A program made the translations under genes and the position numbers. Source: Lewinellaceae bacterium (lineage in GTDB: Bacteria > Bacteroidota > Bacteroidia > Chitinophagales > Saprospiraceae). Taken from it: 64,000 nucleotides of DNA. Shown piece by piece: positions 52,412-61,500 of this stretch. Numbering within the stretch: position 1 is the stretch's first letter; every line of letters begins with the position of its first letter. The notes under the pieces were generated by a model. The model worked only from the letters and a program-made list of their open reading frames with translations, ran no database searches and had not been told where the DNA came from. Where the stretch lies: assembly GCA_016719605.1 (NCBI GenBank), contig JADJYW010000001.1, forward strand, positions 682,001-746,000. Reading direction: 5' to 3'.

Positions 52412-53005
52412 ATGACGTCTATGATAAAAATGCCTTTACGCAACGTAACCCAGCATGCACTTTTGGAGCTTCAGCAAAAATATCCGGACGCTGAGGTACA
52501 AATTTCGATGGCCGAACACCGGTCGGACGGACTTATGACCGAAGTACAGTTTTGGGACCTGATCTCCTTGCTGGACTGGGAGCATTCCGAAGATGACGAT
52601 GCAGTGGTTGAGCCTTTAGTTGCGGCACTAACGGCAGGCCCTGTTCGCCAGATTTTTGATTTTGCCGATATTTTATCCCAGAAGTTATACGCGCTTGATG
52701 GTTTGAAATATGCGCAGCATATCGGGGAGAGATCGTACAAAACGGGCCTCTATTTTTCCGGCGATGCATTTTTATATGTCCGTTGTTGCGTAGTGGCAAA
52801 CGGTTGCTCATTTTACGAGGGTGTATTGAAACACCCGGAACAAATGCCAAAGGATACCGACTTCGAACCGTTGTTATATGTTGCTACAGATGCTTACGAA
52901 CGTAAGACTGGGCGAAAGTGGGATTACATTCCAGCCTACAACGTGGAAACATTTTCCAACGAAGCCGGATGGCAATCAGCCGATCATGAACTCCCGGTTA
53001 CCTGA
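52412..53005 (+). CDS. DUF4240 domain protein
   Basis: 197 aa. EVQFWDLISLLDWEHSEDDDAVVEPLVAALTAG, IFDFADILSQKLYALDG and FYEGVLKHPEQMP match the DUF4240 pattern. DUF4240 proteins often occur beside polymorphic toxin genes and are considered possible immunity or antitoxin-like proteins. Its stop codon overlaps the next start (TGATG, 53003-53007), so the two genes are translationally coupled. Here the putative immunity gene comes before the toxin-like gene, opposite to the usual order. No known activity. Confidence 0.72.
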   Translation: MTSMIKMPLRNVTQHALLELQQKYPDAEVQISMAEHRSDGLMTEVQFWDLISLLDWEHSEDDDAVVEPLVAALTAGPVRQIFDFADILSQKLYALDGLKYAQHIGERSYKTGLYFSGDAFLYVRCCVVANGCSFYEGVLKHPEQMPKDTDFEPLLYVATDAYERKTGRKWDYIPAYNVETFSNEAGWQSADHELPVT

Positions 53006-53301
53006 TGCACGGAAATTCCAAAAAAAATAACCGCCATAATCATCTCTACGGCATTTACGAAGAGCAGACCAATGACCTGTTTAAGTACGGTATTAGCGGT
53101 GGCGAGATAGGCGCCGACGGGATGTCCAAACGCATGCGAAATCAGGTTAACTATTTAAACCTGGCTGCTGGTTTTTTAATGTACATCGCCCGAATACTTG
53201 TGCGGAACATACCCGGGCGTCGCGAAGCGGAACGAATCGAGCAAGAGTATATTGACGCTTACCGGGAGGAACATGGAAAAAATCCGAGGGGAAATAAATG
53301 A
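53005..53301 (+). CDS. Orphan GIY-YIG-like toxin tail
   Basis: 98 aa. NRHNHLYGIYEEQTNDLFKYGISGGEIGADGMSKRMRNQV, followed by a helical stretch and IPGRREAERIEQEYIDAYREEHGKNPRGNK. The YGIY…KYGIS spacing and an Arg/Glu helix fit a minimal GIY-YIG-type nuclease fold, and the sequence resembles the C-terminal tails of Rhs-type polymorphic toxins. Here it stands alone with its own ATG, without the Rhs or secretion module, directly coupled to DUF4240. It could be a captured toxin tail working as an intracellular toxin or a stray pair. Catalysis is inferred, not shown. Confidence 0.6.
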   Translation: MHGNSKKNNRHNHLYGIYEEQTNDLFKYGISGGEIGADGMSKRMRNQVNYLNLAAGFLMYIARILVRNIPGRREAERIEQEYIDAYREEHGKNPRGNK

Positions 53302-53402
53302 GGCTTTTTAAACTTACGCCTGATACCACCGTCGAAGCCGCCGTGCCTGCCCCAAAGCCGTGTTTTCACCCGCTTTTTTTCACATAAAAACAATCTGCGC
53401 AG

Positions 53403-55055
53403 ATGGCTTCACTCGCACCCTTATCCGGTTCGCTGGGACACCGCCGGGCGGCGCACCTGCTCCGCCGCACCAGTTATCGCTACACCAAAACCAAAGTGGA
53501 TCAACTGGCCAACATGACTGCCGCTCAGGCTGTTGCGGCGCTCTTGGTCGCCCCGGCACTCCAAATGACGCAGCCCGTTTACGACGATGCCGCCACGCCC
53601 ACCGTCGAAAACACGACGTGGCTCCTGCCACCTGGTCAGGCGTTGCCCACCGACGACAACACGTTGCGCCGCTACGTCATGGGCTGGTGGGTCAACGAAG
53701 CCCTGTACGACACCGGCATCACGCACAAAATGGCGTTTTTCCTGCACCAGCACCTGATCGTCACTGCCAACTCTTCCAGCAACGCAGCCTTTTTTGACCA
53801 CCTCACCCTCCTACGTTGGGGCGCGTTGGGCAATTTCAAAAAACTGGCCACCAAAATCGTGACCGACAACTGCATGCTGCTGTACCTGAACAACCACCAA
53901 AATACCAAAAACAACCCCAACGAAAACTTCGCCCGCGAGTTCTTCGAACTGTTCACCATCGGAAAAGGCCCGCAAATTGGCCCGGACGATTACACCAACT
54001 ACACCGAGCACGATATCGAACAGGCTGCCCGCGTGCTGACCGGCTTCCGCATTCGCAACCAGCGCGACTCCCTCGACCCCGAAACCGGCATCCCGCGCGG
54101 TATCACGGTGCTCAACCAGCACGACACAGGTAGCAAAACCTTCAGCAGTAAATTTCAGGGCACGACCATCGCGGGGGCTACCACTGCCAACAACATGTGG
54201 GTGGAGCTGGACAGTTTCGTGAACATGGTGTTCGCCCAGCCGGAAGTGTCGCGCAACTTCTGCCGCCGGCTGTACCGCTGGTTAGTCAGTCGGAATATCA
54301 CTGCGGAAATAGAAACAGACATCATCGAGCCACTCGCCGCCGCATTTCGCGCGGGCAACTACGAGATCAAACCCATCGTGCAGCAACTGCTCGAAAGCCA
54401 ACACTTTTTTGATGCAGACGACTCCGACAACGCCGACGAAATCGTGGGCGGCATGATCAAGTCGCCCCTCGAAATGACGCTCCAGATGGTCTCCTTTTTC
54501 AACCTGACTATTCCCTCTCCCACAGCCAACCCACGCGGACATTACCTGAATCTGTATTCCACCGGCATCATCCAGCGGCTGCTTTTGCCTGCCGGTATGC
54601 CGATCTTTTTTCCCAGCGACGTGGCCGGATACCCCGGCTATTACCAGGCCCCGGAGTACAACCGCCAGTGGTTCAACTCCAGCACGATCATCCCCCGCTA
54701 CAAATTCCCCAAACAACTGCTCACCGGCAGAATGGAGCACGGCGCATCGCCCAATTCCTCCATTTTCCTGCAACTGAACATCGTGACCTGGGTGCGCAAC
54801 AGCGGCTTCTTCAGCGACCCCTCCGACCCCTACGCACTCGTGCAGGAACTGCTCCGGTACCTCCTGCCCGAAACCATTGACGCCGACCGGTTCAACTATT
54901 TCTACAACGACGTTTTCCTCGACAACCTGCCCGCAGCAGACTGGACCTACGAATGGCAAAACTATCTCAGCACGAACAACCTGACGGAAGTCAAAATCCC
55001 GCTGGAAAAACTGCTCAACGCCATCATGTACTCCCCGGAATTTCAAACCTTTTGA
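53403..55055 (+). CDS. DUF1800 family protein
   Basis: 550 aa. Conserved parts of DUF1800: HRRAAHLLRRTSYRYT near the N terminus, WWVNEALYDTGITHKMAFFLHQHL, NENFAREFFELFTIGKG (the N-FAREL-LFT signature) and YTEHDIEQAARVLTGFRI. No obvious signal peptide. DUF1800 proteins are nearly always encoded next to DUF1501 proteins, as here (62 bp apart), and are thought to work together at the cell envelope; the function is unknown. Confidence 0.93.
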   Translation: MASLAPLSGSLGHRRAAHLLRRTSYRYTKTKVDQLANMTAAQAVAALLVAPALQMTQPVYDDAATPTVENTTWLLPPGQALPTDDNTLRRYVMGWWVNEALYDTGITHKMAFFLHQHLIVTANSSSNAAFFDHLTLLRWGALGNFKKLATKIVTDNCMLLYLNNHQNTKNNPNENFAREFFELFTIGKGPQIGPDDYTNYTEHDIEQAARVLTGFRIRNQRDSLDPETGIPRGITVLNQHDTGSKTFSSKFQGTTIAGATTANNMWVELDSFVNMVFAQPEVSRNFCRRLYRWLVSRNITAEIETDIIEPLAAAFRAGNYEIKPIVQQLLESQHFFDADDSDNADEIVGGMIKSPLEMTLQMVSFFNLTIPSPTANPRGHYLNLYSTGIIQRLLLPAGMPIFFPSDVAGYPGYYQAPEYNRQWFNSSTIIPRYKFPKQLLTGRMEHGASPNSSIFLQLNIVTWVRNSGFFSDPSDPYALVQELLRYLLPETIDADRFNYFYNDVFLDNLPAADWTYEWQNYLSTNNLTEVKIPLEKLLNAIMYSPEFQTF

Positions 55056-55116
55056 CCGTTTGGTTGACTGGTTATGGAAACGCATCGCTCATCGTTCATC
55101 ATTCATCACTAAAAAA

Positions 55117-56775
55117 ATGAAACGTCGCAACTTTCTGAAAATACTACCCGCCGCCGGCGTCTCTTCTTTCGTCGTCAACGGTTTTGCCCTCAAGCCTTTT
55201 GCCAACAGCCGGCTCGCCAAAATCGTTGGCGACTGCTCCGATATCCAGGAGCGCGCCCTCGTCCTCATCCAGCTCAAGGGCGGAAACGACGGCCTGAACA
55301 ACCTCATCCCCATTGCGCAGTACGACCAGTATGCCCTGCTCCGGCCCACTACCGGAATCCAGGAAACGGGCGCCGGGGCGTACATTGACCTCGATACCAC
55401 CCTCAAGGACACCAAACGCGTGGGCCTGCACCCGGCCATGTCGGCGGTGAAAGCCATGTACGACAAGGGTATGGTCAACGTCATCCAGGGCGTAGGCTAC
55501 CAAACCCCCAACCAGTCGCACTTCAAAAGCACCGACTTGTGGCTGACCGGCGGCGACGGTACACCCGAAAATTTCAGCATCGGCTCCGGCTGGATGGGCC
55601 GCTCCCTGCAAGCGCTCTTCCCCGATGTGGAAGGAGCGCCCACGCCCGATATGCCCGATCCGCTGGGTATCCAGATCGGCGACTCCAACCCGTCGCTGGG
55701 TTTTCATACCGAAACCGAACACCAAAACGCGATCAACCTCACGGGACAGGATCCGGCCGGATTCTATTCCCTCGTGCAAACTATCGGCGGAGCGCCCGTC
55801 GCCAATTTGCCGGACAGCGATCACGGCGACGAACTGTCCTTCATCATGTCCGTGGAGCAAAGCGTGAACAAGTACGCCGAGCGCATCACGGATGTCTTCA
55901 ATGCCGGCTCGAACATCGGCGCCTACCCGGATTCCGGGCTGGCGAACCAGCTCAAAACGGTAGCCCGCCTCATTCGCGGTGGCTGCAAAACCAAAATTTA
56001 CCTCTGCTCCCTCGGCGGTTTCGATACCCACAATGCACAAGTGGACTCGGGCGACACGTCGCTCGGCACGCACGCCACCCTGCTGCAAACCCTCTCCGAG
56101 GCCGTGCAGGCATTTTTAGATGATCTGGAAAAAATGTCCATAGGCGAAAAAGCCATCGCCTGCACGTTTTCTGAATTTGGCCGCTGCGCCAAGGAAAACG
56201 GCTCTTTCGGCACCGACCACGGCACGCTGGCGCCGATGTACATTTTCGGGAAAACGGTCAATCCCGGCGTTTCGGGTACCAATGTGGACCTCAATAATCT
56301 CGGGAACGGCAACCAACTCCAGGGTATTCAGCACGACTACCGGCAGGTATTTGGCACACTGTTGCAGGACTGGCTGGGCGCCAACAACTGGGTCATGCAG
56401 GAAACTATGTTCGAGGACTACGCCAAGGTGCCGCTTGTTGGCAGCGCCTACGTCGTGGATCCGCAGTGCTACTACGGCGGCTCGGTTACTATCGTGGACG
56501 ACATATTCGATACAGCAGACAAACTCGGTATTTTCCCCAACCCTGCACGCAGTACGGCAGAGGTGGTGTTTCAGGCACAGGAAGCCTATCGGGGACGCCT
56601 GAGTGTGCACAGTCTGGGCGGATCGCTGGTTTCCAATGAGGCCGTACAGGTCTATCCCGGGGAAAACCGCTTCTTCGTTCAGGTGTACAATTTGCCGCCC
56701 GGATTCTACTTCGTGCGTCTGGAGAACGCCTTGACCGGCGTAGCCAGAGTAGCGAAGATGAGTGTGGTGCGGTAG
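55117..56775 (+). CDS. DUF1501 family protein with T9SS sorting domain
   Basis: 552 aa from the ATG at 55117 (MKRRNFLKILPAAGVSSFVVNGFA), a Tat-like N terminus (RRNFLK). The DUF1501 domain (about residues 45-450) has LVLIQLKGGNDGLNNLIP, GLHPAMSAVKAMYDKGMVNVIQGVGY, LCSLGGFDTHNAQ and CTFSEFGRCAKENGSFGTDHGTLAPMYIFG, the sulfatase/alkaline phosphatase-like layout. A T9SS type A sorting domain ends it (about 468-552, GIFPNPARSTAEVVF, YNLPPGFYFVRLE). Together with the preceding DUF1800 protein it forms an exported pair. Enzyme activity is not established. A short-word repeat (cattcatcact) directly precedes the start. Confidence 0.93.
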   Translation: MKRRNFLKILPAAGVSSFVVNGFALKPFANSRLAKIVGDCSDIQERALVLIQLKGGNDGLNNLIPIAQYDQYALLRPTTGIQETGAGAYIDLDTTLKDTKRVGLHPAMSAVKAMYDKGMVNVIQGVGYQTPNQSHFKSTDLWLTGGDGTPENFSIGSGWMGRSLQALFPDVEGAPTPDMPDPLGIQIGDSNPSLGFHTETEHQNAINLTGQDPAGFYSLVQTIGGAPVANLPDSDHGDELSFIMSVEQSVNKYAERITDVFNAGSNIGAYPDSGLANQLKTVARLIRGGCKTKIYLCSLGGFDTHNAQVDSGDTSLGTHATLLQTLSEAVQAFLDDLEKMSIGEKAIACTFSEFGRCAKENGSFGTDHGTLAPMYIFGKTVNPGVSGTNVDLNNLGNGNQLQGIQHDYRQVFGTLLQDWLGANNWVMQETMFEDYAKVPLVGSAYVVDPQCYYGGSVTIVDDIFDTADKLGIFPNPARSTAEVVFQAQEAYRGRLSVHSLGGSLVSNEAVQVYPGENRFFVQVYNLPPGFYFVRLENALTGVARVAKMSVVR

Positions 56776-56820
56776 AAGGGCGGTGTGCTGTGTCGAAAAA
56801 AGCCACACCTTAGCGCCCGG

Positions 56821-58314
56821 ATGCGCCAATACCGAATTGGGATAATAGATGGAACCTGGGCCGTACGCCTGCTATTGGCGCTCGGCGTGGTGGTGCGTAT
56901 AGTTGTTTGGCTGCAAAACCGCTCCCTGTTTCTGGACGAAGCCAATCTGGCCCGCAACTTCTGCGAGCGGGGGTTTTGGGACTTTTTTCAGCCGCTGGAC
57001 CACGAGCAGTACGCACCGCCACTCTTTTGTTTTTTCCAGAAATGCAGCGTGGCCCTGCTGGGGCAGCACGAGTATGCCCTGCGGTTGTTCCCACTCTTGT
57101 GCGGGATCGCGTCGGTATTTTTGTTTCACGATATCGCCAGGCGATTGATCGCCGGCAAGTGGGTGGCGGCGCTGGTGCTGTGGATTTTTTGTTTTTCCGA
57201 TATTTTCCTGCGCTATGCCACTGAGGGCAAGCAGTACGGGTGCGACCTCGCGGTGGCACTGGGGCTGGTAGCACTGGCTATTCGTTTCGCCGAGCGGCCA
57301 TTCCGCCCGGTTTGGGCTGCTGCTATTGGCGCAGTAGCGCTGTGGCTTTCCATGCCGGCCGTGTTTGTGCTGTTTGGTGCGGGTTGGTTTTTTCTGAAAA
57401 AAAACTACACTGCAGGAGGTGTGCGCGCTGCGTTGCCGGTGCTGCTCGCGGGGTTGTTTTGGCTGCTAAACTTTGCGTTGTATTACGCGCTGCTGCTACA
57501 CCCGACGCTGGAAACCGCACCCTTAGTGCAATACCATACCCAATGGTTTTTCCCCCTTTTTCCTCAAAATAGTGCCGATTGGGGGCGGGCCGCCGACCTG
57601 CTCGCCACCTTTCCATATTACACGGCAGGGTATACCGTACTGGCCAACCTGGCCGGTAGCGCGGGAATCCTGACCGGATTGGTACTGCTGTTCCGCCGCC
57701 GGACGGGTGTGGCGCTGTTGCTGGTATTGCCTGTTTTGGCGTGCCTGATCGCTTCCGGTTTTGGGCAGTACTCCCTCCTTCCGCGCATGTTGGTGTGGGC
57801 GTTTCCGCTGGTATTGCTGGTGCAGGGTGTGGGTTGGCAGGTGTGGTGGGCCGGCGGGCACCGATACTTGCGGGTGCTGTGGCTGGTGCTATGGATTGCC
57901 ACGGCGGGCTTGCAAAAAGGTGTGCAGTATCTCGTGCGGCCCTTCATCCTGGAGGAAATCCGACCCGTGCTGGATGCCGTTGCGCGGGATTTTCAGCCGG
58001 ACGACGTGCTGTATGTGCACCACGAAGCCTGGCCGGCGGTGACCTACTACCGCGATTGCCACACCCGGCGCGAGCGGTATTTTTTGGAAAACGACGTGGT
58101 GCACGGCAACTGGGATCAAAAACCCGATGTGGAAACGATTTCCGCCGCCGGCAAAAAACCGCGCCGCGTGTGGCTCGTGTTCAGCCACGTCGTGTCCGAC
58201 GTCACCCGGGCTTCCGTGCAGGCAGATTTGGAGGTCGCGCGGGGCTATGCCCGGCAGGTAAAGTCGGTCGAGCAGGTCGGGGCGTGCGGGTATTTGTTTA
58301 TGTTGCCGGAGTAA
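56821..58314 (+). CDS. GT-C-like (ArnT/PMT-type) membrane glycosyltransferase
   Basis: 497 aa from the ATG at 56821 (MRQYRIGIIDGTW); an in-frame GTG at 56785 is possible. About ten hydrophobic helices. An early luminal loop with SLFLDEANLARNF (the conserved Asp-Glu seen in GT-C enzymes such as ArnT, DE motif) and QPLDHEQYAPPLF. The soluble C-terminal about 120 residues (VLDAVARDFQPDDVLYVHHEAW) are typical of family 39-like proteins. It would transfer sugar from a polyprenyl-phosphate donor to a lipid or protein outside the membrane. The substrate is unknown. It lies 45 bp after the DUF1501 gene and 203 bp before the giant repeat protein. Confidence 0.82.
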   Translation: MRQYRIGIIDGTWAVRLLLALGVVVRIVVWLQNRSLFLDEANLARNFCERGFWDFFQPLDHEQYAPPLFCFFQKCSVALLGQHEYALRLFPLLCGIASVFLFHDIARRLIAGKWVAALVLWIFCFSDIFLRYATEGKQYGCDLAVALGLVALAIRFAERPFRPVWAAAIGAVALWLSMPAVFVLFGAGWFFLKKNYTAGGVRAALPVLLAGLFWLLNFALYYALLLHPTLETAPLVQYHTQWFFPLFPQNSADWGRAADLLATFPYYTAGYTVLANLAGSAGILTGLVLLFRRRTGVALLLVLPVLACLIASGFGQYSLLPRMLVWAFPLVLLVQGVGWQVWWAGGHRYLRVLWLVLWIATAGLQKGVQYLVRPFILEEIRPVLDAVARDFQPDDVLYVHHEAWPAVTYYRDCHTRRERYFLENDVVHGNWDQKPDVETISAAGKKPRRVWLVFSHVVSDVTRASVQADLEVARGYARQVKSVEQVGACGYLFMLPE

Positions 58315-58517
58315 GGCCGCCGCTGCAAACGCACCAAAATGCAAGGTTTGTTTACACTTCCAGGCTCTATAGAAATGACAGTATTAAACAAACTGTAAAA
58401 CTTAACAAACCAGATCGGGTCGCGCCGGGTTAGAAATGCCGTGTTTCATTTTACTTTTACAACGAAACAACCGCAACCATCTAAGCCGACGATTTCTCAC
58501 CAACAATCGGGAAAACC

Positions 58518-61500
58518 ATGATCCGAAATTTACGCGCCGTACAGGGTACTCTCTTCGCTCTTTTTTTGCTCTCCGTATCCAATCTGTTCTCCCAGGGCGG
58601 CTGTCCGGGTCTCGGCAATATCACGCTCAACGTGGTGGCCGCGCCCGAGCCAACAATCACGGGTGACAACCAGTTTTGCGCGGGCGGCAACACCACACTC
58701 TCCGTTACCCAAAGTTTCGATACCTACGCATGGTCCACCGGCGACAACGGACAGTCCATCACCGTGAGCAATCCCGGTACCTACACGGTGACCGTGACGA
58801 ATTCCGCCGGTTGCACGGGTACCGCTGAACAGGCAGTAACCCAATCGCCCGCGCCCGCGCCGACCATCACCGCTGCGCCATACCAGTGCAATGGCGAATT
58901 CACACTCGATGCGGGCGGTGGCTTCACTACCTACTCGTGGAGCACGGGCGGGTCGGGACAAACCACTATCGCCGATGCAACAGGTGCCTACACCGTTACC
59001 GTAACTAATGCCAACGGCTGCCCGGGCACGGCCACGTTCAACGTCGCGATCCCGCTCCCGCCGGTGGTGGCTATTTTGGGCGATGCGCAGTTTTGCGCGG
59101 GGGAGTCCACTAACCTGGATGCCACGCCGGGCTTCAGCACCTACGCCTGGAGCACCGGTGGCAACGGGCCGTCCATCAGCGTGAGCAATCCCGGGACGTA
59201 CACGGTGACCGCCACCGACGCTTTCGGTTGCACGGATGCGGCTTCGTTTTCCGTGTCCGCAAACCCCGCGCCTGCGCCGGGCATCAGCGGCCCGGCGGCG
59301 ATTTGTGCCGGCGAATCGGGCACCCTGTCGGTCACCCAAAATTTTCCCGACTACGCCTGGAGCACGGGCGAAGGCACCCAGTCCATTGACGTGAACACCG
59401 CAGGCAACTACACGGTGACGGTCACGGACGCTAACGGCTGCACGGGAGCCGCGACGTTCAACCTGGCTGTAAATCCCAACCCCGCACCGACCATCATGCC
59501 TGCGCCCTACGCCTGCAACGGGGCGTTTACCCTGAATAGCGGCGGCGGTTTTTCGTCCTACACGTGGAGCACGGGCCAATCGGGCAACCCGATCAGTGTG
59601 ACCGCCGACGGCGTGTACAGCGTGACGGTCACCAGCGCCAACGGTTGCACGGGCAGCGCGAGTTACACCGTGGCCATACCGCCGCCGCCCTCGGTGAGCA
59701 TCAGTGGCGACAACCAGATATGCGCCAACGGCTCCGGTATACTGGATGCCACGCCGGGCTTCAGCACCTACGCCTGGAGCACCGGCGGCAACGGGCCGTC
59801 CATCAGCGTGAGCAATCCCGGGACGTACACGGTGACCGCCACCGACGCTTTCGGCTGCACGGATGCGGCTTCGTTTTCCGTGTCCGCAAACCCCGCGCCT
59901 GCGCCGGTCATCAGCGGCCCGGCGGCGATTTGTGCCGACGAATCGGGCACCCTGTCGGTCACCCAAAATTTTCCCGACTACGCCTGGAGCACGGGCGAAG
60001 GCACCCAGTCCATTGACGTGAATACCGCAGGGAACTACACGGTGACGGTCACGGACGCCAACGGCTGCACGGGCACCACCTCGTTTAGCTTAGCCGTAAA
60101 CCCCAACCCGACGCCCAATATTTCCGAAGGGCAATACCTCTGCGACGGCCAGATCACCCTGAACGGCGGCGGCGGTTTTTCGTCCTACACCTGGAGCACG
60201 GGCCAATCGGGCAACCCGATCAGCGTGACCGCCGACGGCGTGTACAGCGTGACGGTCACCAGCGCCAACGGTTGCACGGGCAGCGCGAGTTACACCGTGG
60301 CCATACCCCCGCCGCCTTCGGTGAGCATCAGCGGCGACAACGCGATTTGCAGCAACGGCTCCGGTATGCTGGATGCCACGCCGGGCTTCAGCACCTACGC
60401 CTGGAGCACCGGCGGCAACGGGCCGTCCATCAGCGTGAGCAATTCCGGGACATACACGGTGACCGCCACCGACGCTTTCGGCTGCACGGATGCGGCTTCG
60501 TTTTCCGTGTCCGCAAACCCCGCGCCTGCGCCGGGCATCAGCGGCCCGGCGGCGATTTGTGCCGACGAATCGGGCACCCTGTCGGTCACCCAAAATTTTC
60601 CCGACTACGCCTGGAGCACGGGCGAAGGCACCCAGTCCATTGACGTGAATACCGCAGGGAACTACACGGTGACGGTCACGGACGCTAACGGCTGCACGGG
60701 CACCACCTCGTTTAGCTTAAGCCGTAAACCCCAACCCGACGCCCAATATTTCCGAAGGGCAATACCTCTGCGACGGCCAGATCACCCTGAACGGCGGCGG
60801 CGGTTTTTCGTCCTACACCTGGAGCACGGGCCAAACGGGCAACCCGATAAGCGTGACCGCCGACGGTGTGTACAGCGTGACGGTCACCAGCGCCAACGGT
60901 TGCACGGGCGCCAACGCTTTTTTCGCCGACATTCCCGAAGCGCCCATTGTGGGCATCGCCGGCAACGGACAAATCTGCCAGGGTGCCACCACCATGCTGG
61001 AGGCTACGCCAGGCTTTGGAGACTACATCTGGAGCACCGGCCAAAGCGGGCCGGACATCACGGTGAACGCCGCCGGTAACTACGAAGTGACGGTGACTGA
61101 CGGCTTTGGCTGCACGGCCACCGACGTGTTCCCCGTGCAGGTGCTGCCCAATCCGATACCGACCGTGGCGGGGCCGTCATCCATTTGCGCGGGCGGTTCG
61201 GCCACGTTCAGCGTGCCGGGCAACTTCCCCGGATACAGTTGGAGCACAGGCGAAACCACCCAGTCCATCACTGTTAGCAATGCCGGTACCTACACCGTGA
61301 CCGTGACCGCCGCCAATGGCTGCACGGGCGCCGCCGGCCAAACGTTGAGTATTTCCAACAGTCTGGAGCCGCAGATCGCCGAGCAGCCGTACAACTGCGA
61401 CGGCCAGATCGGCCTCGACGCAGGCGCCGGGTTCGTCACTTACCAGTGGAGTACGGGTGAAACCACGTCCATCATCAGCGCCGGCGCCGGCGGCCTGTAT

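Noticed and set aside
53298..53387. 29-codon frame overlapping the toxin-like stop codon (MRLFKLTPDT…)
   Set aside because: Too short and without similarity; coupling alone is not enough to call a gene.
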